The notes under the pieces are model-generated. The model searched no databases and was not told the origin of the DNA. It was given only the letters and a program-made list of their open reading frames with translations. This document shows positions 1 through 6,015 of a stretch of DNA of 64,000 bases, piece after piece (positions within the stretch are counted from its first letter, which is position 1; each line of letters begins with the position of its first letter). The stretch comes from an uncultured Mucilaginibacter sp. (GTDB lineage Bacteria; Bacteroidota; Bacteroidia; Sphingobacteriales; Sphingobacteriaceae). The translations under genes and the position numbers were made by a program. The stretch covers positions 434,001 to 498,000 of the forward strand of contig NZ_CAJYGQ010000006.1 of NCBI RefSeq assembly GCF_913773635.1, written 5' to 3'.

Positions 1-695
1 GCGTTACTGCGCTGCTCGATATAAGAGCCACCAGTGTTCTGGTTGTTCTTTTCAAGAGCTGTATAAATGTCGGTCACCGTGATATTGAGGCTGTTCAGCC
101 GCTCGTTATCTATGGCTATCTCGTATTGCTTAACGTAACCGCCCCAGCCGCTGATCTCGGCGATACCCGGCGTTCCCGCCAGTTGCCTGCGAACGATCCA
201 GTCCTGCATGGTACGCAGGTCGGTGGCACTGTATTTCTTTTCATAGCCAGGCTTGGTGTGCAACACATATTGATAGATCTCGCCGAGGCCAGTAGTAATA
301 GGTGCCAGCGTAGGTTCTCCCGTATCTTTGGGGATTTGGCTTTCAGCTTCCTTCAGTCCTTCACTGATCTGTTGCCGCGCCCAATAGATGTCGGCGCTAT
401 CTTCGAATACGACTGTGATCACGGACAGGCCGGAACGGGAGATCGAACGTTTCTCAATGACCTTGGGAACGTTGGCAATAGCGAGTTCAATGGGCGCGGT
501 TATATATTGTTCCACCTCCTGCGCACCTAAGGTCGGTGCCTGGGTAATGATCTGCACCTGATTATTGGTGATGTCAGGTTGGGCATCGATGGGTAGTTTG
601 CTCAGCGAAAAGACACCCGCTGCTACCAGTATAATTATAAATGCTCCTACGACCAGCTTATTGCTGATCGAGAATGCAATGATCTTATCAAACAT
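1..695 (-). CDS. czcA: CusA/CzcA-family heavy-metal RND efflux transporter, N-terminal part
   Basis: Inner-membrane pump subunit of a tripartite proton-driven metal exporter (Cu/Ag or Co/Zn/Cd class); the exact metal cannot be told from this part. Reading leftwards from the ATG at 693-695, the first 231 residues are visible and the frame stays open to the window edge. It begins MFDKIIAFSISNK, followed by a hydrophobic helix (VVGAFIIILVAAGVFSL) and the porter-domain sequence LPIDAQPDITNNQVQI and APTLGAQEVEQ, which is typical of CusA/CzcA. The small DUF6660 gene lies 80 bp upstream on the same strand, a usual Bacteroidetes arrangement for such efflux loci. The membrane-fusion and outer-membrane partners would lie to the left, outside the window. 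The family call is firm; the symbol is only the closest generic name. Confidence 0.9.
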   Translation of the reverse strand, partial: MFDKIIAFSISNKLVVGAFIIILVAAGVFSLSKLPIDAQPDITNNQVQIITQAPTLGAQEVEQYITAPIELAIANVPKVIEKRSISRSGLSVITVVFEDSADIYWARQQISEGLKEAESQIPKDTGEPTLAPITTGLGEIYQYVLHTKPGYEKKYSATDLRTMQDWIVRRQLAGTPGIAEISGWGGYVKQYEIAIDNERLNSLNITVTDIYTALEKNNQNTGGSYIEQRSN

Positions 696-775
696 GGGAT
701 TTGGGATTAATACGATAATTCCTTTGGGTGTAGCAAGACCGCTATCCCGAAAAGGATCAACTAAAAAAGGTCGTA

Positions 776-1096
776 TTAACCGATCTGCGGCGGCTGCCAG
801 ACAGATATGCTTTGTTCAAGAATAGCCGGAACCTGCGTTACTGCGTAGGTCTTTGTTATTTGCTGGATAAAAATCTGGATCACAGGCTGACGGGAAGTCA
901 CGGTACGAACCGTAGAGCAGCAAGCACACGTACAGAATGGCGTACACGTTTCTTTACTGGTTTTTTCTTTATCCGAATGACTTTGCGCCAAAGAAGTATT
1001 GGAAGTAGACAGATCACCAAAATCATCCGTGTCCCTGCATGGCATTACGGCCAACAAGGTCATGTAGAAACTGAATATGATCGTTATAAACTTCAT
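776..1096 (-). CDS. DUF6660-like small cysteine-rich exported protein
   Basis: Small protein of 106 residues when started at MKFITIIFSFYM. The reading frame extends upstream to 1132, but the internal start places a hydrophobic signal-like segment at the N-terminus (TIIFSFYMTLLAVMPC), so it is preferred. The middle holds a cysteine cluster (CTPFCTCACC) that could bind metal; the C-terminus ends WQPPQIG. Proteins of this look commonly precede czcA/cusA genes in Bacteroidetes, and here the RND pump gene follows after 80 bp on the same strand, suggesting one transcript and a role in metal handling at the envelope. The family assignment is from memory of the pattern, and no biochemical function is known to me. 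Confidence 0.7.
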   Translation of the reverse strand: MKFITIIFSFYMTLLAVMPCRDTDDFGDLSTSNTSLAQSHSDKEKTSKETCTPFCTCACCSTVRTVTSRQPVIQIFIQQITKTYAVTQVPAILEQSISVWQPPQIG

Positions 1097-1249
1097 TAGA
1101 TGCAAACTTAGGTTATAAAGTTCATATTTCACAATTAGTAAAATCGTAACAACAATTTATTCAATAACTATGCTGAGGTTTTTATCGATTGGTTTTCATA
1201 ATTAGATCAGGCTATTTACTATTTTTAGGGAACAAAGAATAATTCAATC

Positions 1250-1465
1250 ATGTATATCGACCAAGTATATTTTAATAAATTGAACCTTCAATTCGGTGAT
1301 TTGATCTACCTGATGATCGAAACGGGTGAAGGGTTTAACGGCACCTATCAAGATGGCTTTGATGGCTCAACATTTTTGTTCACTAACTTTTCCAACGGTA
1401 AGACCCAAAAGATAGCGCTGTGTAATCTTCAACAATTAGAAAAGGTCAAAAATCAGACAAATTAA
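1250..1465 (+). CDS. Hypothetical 71-aa protein, possibly Sm-like beta fold
   Basis: I do not recognise this 71-residue protein. It is rich in predicted beta strands and has the short-turn pattern of an Sm/SH3-like barrel (FGDLIYLMIETGEGFNGTY followed by STFLFTNFSNGKTQKIALCNL), but that is only an impression. The stop is separated by two bases from the ATG of the next gene, a HEPN protein, so the two are almost certainly co-transcribed and may act as a pair. Upstream, 1140-1249 is AT-rich and could hold the promoter. Confidence 0.6.
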   Translation: MYIDQVYFNKLNLQFGDLIYLMIETGEGFNGTYQDGFDGSTFLFTNFSNGKTQKIALCNLQQLEKVKNQTN

Positions 1466-1467
1466 TA

Positions 1468-2022
1468 ATGACTGAAGAACTCATTCTTAAATACAACAAC
1501 CATCGGCAAAAAGCCGCCGGTTATGATGTCGATAACATTAACGGCTTGTATGATAAATATGCAACAACGTTTACGGGTTTTAACATGTTATATAATGAGG
1601 TTCCCGCCTCACTTGCAAAACTAAATGTAAAATTGAGAGCTAAAGATGACGATAACCATAAAGCAACAGACCTGGTTGCACAATATTTAGGTGAAGAAAA
1701 TATTTATAACCTTTTTTTGGAAAGTGGGAATGAGAAAGACATTCAATCCATAATCTGGGTAATAGAAGAAGGCTATTTTAACATCGTACTTGACAAAGAA
1801 GGCAATTCTAAGGCAGAACGGGACAAAGCTTTGCTTGCGGGCCTGAAATCCGAATCGCCGGAAGAAAAAATAATGGCAATTTTAAAGACTATTTATGCCG
1901 TCAGGAACAATATGTTTCACGGCAACAAAGACATTCAAGAATATCAGCGCTTTTTATTAGAACCCGTTCTAAATCTACTCCAAACGCTAAGCGCACATCT
2001 ATTTAATAAACTTGTTGAATAA
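1468..2022 (+). CDS. HEPN-domain protein (candidate RNase)
   Basis: A 184-residue all-helical protein. Near the C-terminus it carries RNNMFHGNK, which fits the RN-xxx-H motif of the HEPN superfamily, where these residues form a metal-independent RNase site; close variants of RNNLFHGG are common in Apea-like HEPN proteins. The N-terminal two thirds (for example NINGLYDKYATTFTGFNMLYNEV) look helical with no motif I know. It follows the 71-aa gene by two bases and ends shortly before an inverted repeat at 2063-2094. HEPN proteins are frequent in toxin-antitoxin, abortive infection and CRISPR ancillary systems. Whether this one is active, and whether the small upstream protein restrains it, is inference. 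Confidence 0.7.
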   Translation: MTEELILKYNNHRQKAAGYDVDNINGLYDKYATTFTGFNMLYNEVPASLAKLNVKLRAKDDDNHKATDLVAQYLGEENIYNLFLESGNEKDIQSIIWVIEEGYFNIVLDKEGNSKAERDKALLAGLKSESPEEKIMAILKTIYAVRNNMFHGNKDIQEYQRFLLEPVLNLLQTLSAHLFNKLVE

Positions 2023-2062
2023 GACAGGTGTGATATTGGCAATTCAGGTTAAATATCAAATA

Positions 2063-2094
2063 AAAGTCCCTTAACACTCGCTGCAAGGGACTTT
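2063..2094. terminator. Hairpin terminator candidate after the HEPN gene
   Basis: Perfect 10-bp inverted repeat (AAAGTCCCTT at 2063-2072 and AAGGGACTTT at 2085-2094) with a 12-nt loop, 40 bp after the HEPN stop codon. The T-rich tail is better on the minus strand, so it may act in both directions. Confidence 0.55.
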
Positions 2095-2174
2095 CAACCT
2101 AAACCTTATCACAATTGTTAAGCTTACGCTTAACGGTAGTCTGCTAATTTAACACAATGTCTTTAATAATCAAG

Positions 2175-2249
2175 CGCCCCCTGTTTTCACCATCAATCAT
2201 CAACGATAGGAAAACAGGGGGCGTCATAATGGGCGGGCGATAGCCCGCC
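2175..2249. repeat. Two strong inverted repeats in the intergenic stretch 2023-2296
   Basis: A perfect 14-bp inverted repeat (CGCCCCCTGTTTTC at 2175-2188 and its complement at 2210-2223) spans a 21-nt loop. It is followed at 2232-2249 by GGCGGGC-gata-GCCCGCC, a 7-bp stem with a 4-nt loop. With the terminator at 2268-2291 this makes three stable hairpins in about 120 bp downstream of the DUF932 gene. They may be stacked terminators, an RNA structure, or a small repeat element. Confidence 0.6.
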
Positions 2250-2258
2250 GTCCGGCAA

Positions 2259-2291
2259 TTTTTAAAAACAAGGGGGATTTCTCCCCCTTGT
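2259..2291 (-). terminator. Intrinsic terminator of the DUF932 gene
   Basis: Perfect 10-bp stem (ACAAGGGGGA at 2268-2277, TCCCCCTTGT at 2282-2291) with a 4-nt loop, directly behind the stop codon of the leftward DUF932 gene. On the minus strand it is followed by a run of T residues (TTTTTAAAAATT), the classic rho-independent layout. Confidence 0.8.
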
Positions 2292-2296
2292 AAAGT

Positions 2297-3364
2297 TCAA
2301 TTGTAAATCAGGGCTTCGCCTCCTTGCAAGGCAAAATCACGGCAAAGATTAAATGCCGTTTGCCCTCGTAATTTGGCGGTACCGTCCATGATGCTTTTAA
2401 ACTTCGCTTCGTCACTTTTGAAACTGCGTACGTTTTGAAAATAACCTGTAACCGCATTATAGGCGCCAAACAATGTTCCCGCTGTGGTGTCCATCTGCTG
2501 GGTCTGATCTCCCAAAGCATATTCATACGCGTTATCTACGATATTGGTGTAATGGGTAGATAGCAGGTCTAATTTACCTTCGGCTAAATTTTCTAAAACC
2601 TCTTTGTTAGGTGCCATGGCAATCTGAATCAGTTTTTTAACCTCGGCATCGGTAATACGAACTTTAGCCCACTGGTTAAATAAACCTTCCATCTCACCGC
2701 CCAATGACCTGCTGATCCCCATGAGCGTATGCGCCTGTTTTAATCGTTCGGTAGCCGATGCGGTATGACGTATCTTAATAGCCCCTGAATGATGATTCAT
2801 GGCAGCATTAAGTGTATTGTTGCATACTATTCGAATGGGCGTAAACGCTGCGGTAATGCTACCCAAGCCATCATGGGTAGTGGTCAAAAACAAATATTGC
2901 TCTATCCAATCTTTGACACCGACCCGAATATAATCGGGTAATTTAGCGGTAATAAAAACCCGCTCACCGTTGCCTAATGCCCCTGCGGTTTCGTATAAAA
3001 TACCCTCGCCACCGCCTACGATAGCATCAAAGAACGAAAACGCTTCACGGTTTTGTACGACCTCATAATCCCTGCCCACTACGCCCAAAACCTGTTCTGT
3101 ATCTGCTCGAACGGTGGCAAAGAAATTAGGCACTTCAATTTCAGGGATAATTATATCGTCGCTACCCTCGCCTAAATGGTGAGCGGTATCATAGGTGAAC
3201 AAAGGGCGTTTTTCTACGATATAGTCTAATCCCGCGTGCTGTATCGCTTCGCTGCTGGTGGGATAACGGTCAATGATCTGTCCTAACCCGTGCCATGCTT
3301 TTTCTTTGACACTCATAAAGCTGCTTTTGTCTGTTTTTTCATTAAAATTTATCAGATGTGCCAT
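2297..3364 (-). CDS. DUF932 domain protein (phage/plasmid-like)
   Basis: A 355-residue protein whose N-terminus (MSVKEKAWHGLGQIID, then AGLDYIVEKRPLF) and middle (VVGRDYEVVQNREAFSFFDAIV, TPIRIVCNNTLNAA) match the DUF932 family, also known as phage/plasmid-like protein TIGR03299. Members are widespread on ICEs, plasmids and phages, and the molecular role is unknown. Here it is the last gene of a leftward run of small ICE accessory genes and is followed by a clear terminator. It appears complete and of normal length for the family. Confidence 0.85.
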   Translation of the reverse strand: MAHLINFNEKTDKSSFMSVKEKAWHGLGQIIDRYPTSSEAIQHAGLDYIVEKRPLFTYDTAHHLGEGSDDIIIPEIEVPNFFATVRADTEQVLGVVGRDYEVVQNREAFSFFDAIVGGGEGILYETAGALGNGERVFITAKLPDYIRVGVKDWIEQYLFLTTTHDGLGSITAAFTPIRIVCNNTLNAAMNHHSGAIKIRHTASATERLKQAHTLMGISRSLGGEMEGLFNQWAKVRITDAEVKKLIQIAMAPNKEVLENLAEGKLDLLSTHYTNIVDNAYEYALGDQTQQMDTTAGTLFGAYNAVTGYFQNVRSFKSDEAKFKSIMDGTAKLRGQTAFNLCRDFALQGGEALIYN

Positions 3365-3369
3365 GATAT

Positions 3370-3537
3370 TTACTTTTTAGTTTTTAAATCCATTATTTCC
3401 GTTTCGATAACCTGTACATACTTGGTGCTGCCTATGCTGTAATCTGTTTCAGTTCGCAGTTCGGCAATAGCTTCGTGTATGCTCAGGTAACTGGTTTTAA
3501 TTTTTACCTTGACCAGTAAAAAAATCGTGTCTTCCAT
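3370..3537 (-). CDS. Small conserved-type ICE protein, 55 aa
   Basis: Open frame of 55 codons from the ATG at 3535-3537 to TAA at 3370-3372, beginning MEDTIFLLVKVKIKTSYLS and ending DLKTKK. It ends five bases before the DUF932 start and begins four bases after the end of the next small frame, so it sits in a compact leftward operon. The sequence is normal-looking (hydrophobic strand, then an amphipathic helix HEAIAELRTE). I do not recognise a family. The tight packing is the main evidence that it is real. Confidence 0.55.
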   Translation of the reverse strand: MEDTIFLLVKVKIKTSYLSIHEAIAELRTETDYSIGSTKYVQVIETEIMDLKTKK

Positions 3538-3541
3538 TGTC

Positions 3542-3667
3542 TTACTGATAAGCGTTCAAAAATTCGTTCAACTCCATTTGAAACCTTGCGGGGTTTTCTT
3601 TTGCCAAACTTTCGGCATAACCTTCCCAAAAGATCTGGTCGGTCAGTTCTTTAAATTGCTCGTACAT
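3542..3667 (-). CDS. Small ICE protein, 41 aa
   Basis: A 41-codon frame starting MYEQFKELTDQIFWEGYAE and ending NEFLNAYQ, mostly helical and acidic. It lies directly upstream of the 55-aa gene on the same strand, with four bases between them. No family is recognised. The codon use and packing between two other leftward genes support it as a real short gene. Confidence 0.5.
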   Translation of the reverse strand: MYEQFKELTDQIFWEGYAESLAKENPARFQMELNEFLNAYQ

Positions 3668-3697
3668 CGGAATGGGTGATTGGGTGAAACTTTAAAA

Positions 3698-3723
3698 ATG
3701 CTCCCGCCAACTGGCGGGAGCAT
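3698..3723 (-). terminator. Intrinsic terminator after the 215-aa ICE gene
   Basis: Perfect 11-bp GC-rich stem (ATGCTCCCGCC at 3698-3708, GGCGGGAGCAT at 3713-3723) with a 4-nt loop, immediately downstream of the leftward gene ending at 3731. The minus strand continues with TTTTTAAAG. Confidence 0.8.
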
Positions 3724-3730
3724 GAATTGA

Positions 3731-4378
3731 TTAAGCATTCGGGAAAACGATATTGGCTTCGATCTCGGCCAGTTTCTCGTGGCAGGAATCGAAGATGAAT
3801 TGTGAAACCATGCGAATGAGGTTGGGCGTGTTGGTGACAAACTCCCGGCCTTTATCATCTTTGATAATCAGTTTGCAACCCTGATAAGGGTTATTTTCCA
3901 GTTCGTCGTTCTCTTCAATGAGTTTCACCTCAAAATCTTCCAGTAATTTGATGCGTGACAATAAGGTAATGCGCTGAATGGACAAGCGATGTAAGCCCTC
4001 TACCGACCTCAAAGTTTGCTCTAAATTGAGTGCAAACTTTTTAGGTTCGGCCTTCACTTCCTCCACTTTAACAGGTTCTGCCTTAGGTTCTTCGGCTTTT
4101 ACGGGTTCAGCTACCGGCACTTCGTCTATTCCCTGTCCTGTGGTGTAGGGCGCAAGGTTAGCGGGTTGGTTATCCACTGTAACGGTTGGATCGGTCTTTG
4201 CCTCTGCGGGGTTGGCTTTTTCATCCTGCGCAATTTGGGCAGGCTTTTGATCTTCAGCGGTCTCATCCTTTTTGGCTTCCTTTCCTGTAAGGTTCGGGCG
4301 GTTGGCGGTACGGTTAGCGGGTTGGTTGTTTGCTGCTGCACCTTGTGCTGCTTTGGCATCTTTCACTGCTGTTTTCAT
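3731..4378 (-). CDS. Conserved ICE-associated protein with disordered N-terminus
   Basis: A 215-residue protein with two parts. Residues 1 to about 110 are low-complexity and charged (many Ala, Pro, Glu, Lys; repeats such as AEPVKAEEPKAEPVKVEEVKAEP), typical of a flexible linker. Residues 115-215 form a compact helical-plus-strand domain (LNLEQTLRSVEGLHRLSIQR, then GCKLIIKDDKGREFVTNTPNL). This form of protein occurs in Bacteroidetes conjugative elements near the DUF932 gene, and its function is not known to me. It has its own terminator (3698-3723), so it may be transcribed separately from the DUF932 run. Confidence 0.65.
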   Translation of the reverse strand: MKTAVKDAKAAQGAAANNQPANRTANRPNLTGKEAKKDETAEDQKPAQIAQDEKANPAEAKTDPTVTVDNQPANLAPYTTGQGIDEVPVAEPVKAEEPKAEPVKVEEVKAEPKKFALNLEQTLRSVEGLHRLSIQRITLLSRIKLLEDFEVKLIEENDELENNPYQGCKLIIKDDKGREFVTNTPNLIRMVSQFIFDSCHEKLAEIEANIVFPNA

Positions 4379-5174
4379 TTCTTAAATGATTAAAAGGGTT
4401 AAAAAATTTGTTTTTTCGTTTCCCTCTTTTCCCGAAGACCTTCCTCAAAAAGCTATTTTTCAAAAGAAAAAACGGTAAAAAAGAAAGTCAAAAAGGCGGT
4501 CGCAAAGCCCGGATGGGAGAACTATAAGTCCCGAAGGGTGGCCGGAGGCCATTATGCGTTCGTACGGACGGGCTGACCGAACTTGACGCCGCTTTTGTCC
4601 GTTTTCTTTGGAAAATAGCTACTGAAAGCAATCAGACCTTTAAGCAGTAAAATGAAGTACCGAGGGAAGGCAAGCGCCGCTTTTCCCAGCGTATGCGGGT
4701 AAACCAGTGTAGCCCTGACCGAAGTTCTTCATGGGTGTAAACAGTTTTAAACTATGCGAATGCTTTTGCAGCATAGCGAAAATGCAGAAGCGATCTTTTA
4801 ATTGATCATTAAATGCGCTTGGCAAACCTATTTGATTGTTGATAGCAGCGGCCTGGCCTTCGCTTTGTTAATGTTGCGTGAGAATGTAAAGAGACAACAA
4901 AGAGTGATTTCGAAAAGTAGCCATAACCGTGAAGCATCGCATTAAGGCAGGTGCTTACAATGGCCGAAGGCTTCCATGTCTGAAAAACACAAGTTAAAGG
5001 TGGTCTCCTGTCAGGGATTGCAGTGGCATCCTTTTAGGATAAAAGATAAAGCGGAAAGCCCGGCCGTAGGGACAGCCAAGATCAAAAGGAACACTAAATA
5101 TAATCGTTTAGCGACGAGGTATAGTTAGGGTCAACGTTACAGGAATAAGGTGGAAGTTCAAGCTTTGGAAAATG
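4379..5174. other. Gene-free structured stretch of about 800 bp
   Basis: No convincing protein gene is present. The longest frame, 61 codons on the minus strand at 4640-4825, has an unconvincing composition. The stretch holds many short inverted repeats besides the element at 4451-4620: CTATGC/GCATAG around 4752-4776 and ATCCT/AGGAT around 5028-5040. The base composition is richer in G and C than the flanking intergenic DNA. This is compatible with a conserved noncoding region of the ICE such as an RNA gene or a replication or transfer site. Confidence 0.5.
4451..4620. ncRNA. Candidate structured RNA or cruciform closed by a 22-bp stem
   Basis: The ends form a long inverted repeat: 4451-4475 (starting AGCTATTTTTC and ending AACGG) pairs with 4599-4620 (starting CCGTTTTC and ending AATAGCT) with only small bulges. 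Inside are AGCCCG/CGGGCT (4506-4511 with 4569-4574), a GGGA/TCCC hairpin (4515-4532) and TGGCC-gga-GGCCA (4539-4551). This gives a closed, branched fold of about 170 nt. The strand and function are unknown. It might be an RNA gene or a DNA structure used in ICE transfer or replication. Confidence 0.45.
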
Positions 5175-5993
5175 TTAAAAATTTACTTTTATGACCGTTG
5201 ATACCGGGATATTCAACTGATATTTTTTTCTGACAATCTCTGTGAAAATATCAATCCGTGTTCCCATCCAAAAATGTTTGTTTGGCCAATCCGTTAAAAT
5301 TGCAACCAATTTCTTTTCACCGTTCTGCTTTATAAAGCCATTGGTGGTCGTATTCCAAAATCCGCAACCACTCATCCCATAACTATCAGGTCCCTTATTT
5401 TTTAATTTAGTTGTAGTACTGACCACTGCGTTTTGGTCATAATGCACCAATACCTGATGTTCCGGGTCACATTTATTCTTTGCGTACTCCTTAAAAGCCG
5501 CTGGCATGGTAATAAAAATAAAGGGCACGGTTTTCACAGAATTCTTGAACGGGTTGTATTTCGTTTTGGTCGCAGGATAGCCGAGCGCAACGTATTGAGG
5601 TAAATTTTTCCATTCGTGATCAATGCCCAGCTCTTCTTTGGTTATGAATGCATACGAGGGTGTAAGCTTATCCACTGTCACCGTGTCCAACTTAATGATA
5701 CCCGTGTCAATGGTATCTCTCTGGCGATCATAATGGTGATTTATAATATAGTCGCCCCCCAACAATAATGCATCATTTTGGTCTATTCCCACGTGTAATT
5801 TACCCTGATGGTCTTCTATCACATGCGCTGCCGTAAATACAAAGTAGTGCTCATCAATATTTACCAGAACGCCACTACCGTGTGCTCGGGGAATGTTTTG
5901 GTCATTTAATGTAAAGAACTGAATTGTTGAGGAATATACTACTTTGGCAACCTCGGTTTGATATGCCTTAAATTGATCTATTGTTACCATCAT
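5175..5993 (-). CDS. Trypsin-like serine protease, candidate defence partner
   Basis: A 272-residue protein with a complete chymotrypsin-fold catalytic triad: His57 in FTAAHV, Asp96 in RDTIDTG and Ser208 in YGMSGCG (the GxSGxG loop). There is no signal peptide or membrane segment, so it should act in the cytoplasm. Two ATGs are adjacent at the start. It lies 22 bp downstream of the Hsp90-like ATPase/DUF3883 gene on the same strand, with no terminator between, so the two form an operon. Cytoplasmic trypsin-like proteases paired with ATPases occur in several bacterial immune systems, where the protease is an effector. The target here is unknown and the defence role is inference. Confidence 0.85.
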   Translation of the reverse strand: MMVTIDQFKAYQTEVAKVVYSSTIQFFTLNDQNIPRAHGSGVLVNIDEHYFVFTAAHVIEDHQGKLHVGIDQNDALLLGGDYIINHHYDRQRDTIDTGIIKLDTVTVDKLTPSYAFITKEELGIDHEWKNLPQYVALGYPATKTKYNPFKNSVKTVPFIFITMPAAFKEYAKNKCDPEHQVLVHYDQNAVVSTTTKLKNKGPDSYGMSGCGFWNTTTNGFIKQNGEKKLVAILTDWPNKHFWMGTRIDIFTEIVRKKYQLNIPVSTVIKVNF

Positions 5994-6015
5994 TTATTAT
6001 AAATATCCTTCAGAT

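Noticed and set aside
126..530. Plus-strand 134-aa frame in the RND region
   Set aside because: It is opposite the clear CusA/CzcA coding frame and has no motif of its own.
4640..4825. A 61-aa minus-strand protein in the structured block
   Set aside because: Composition is unconvincing, there is no neighbour coupling, and the region has RNA-like structure.
4379..5174. Group II intron or rRNA-like remnant
   Set aside because: No domain V consensus, no reverse transcriptase frame and no rRNA signature could be found; only local stems are supported.
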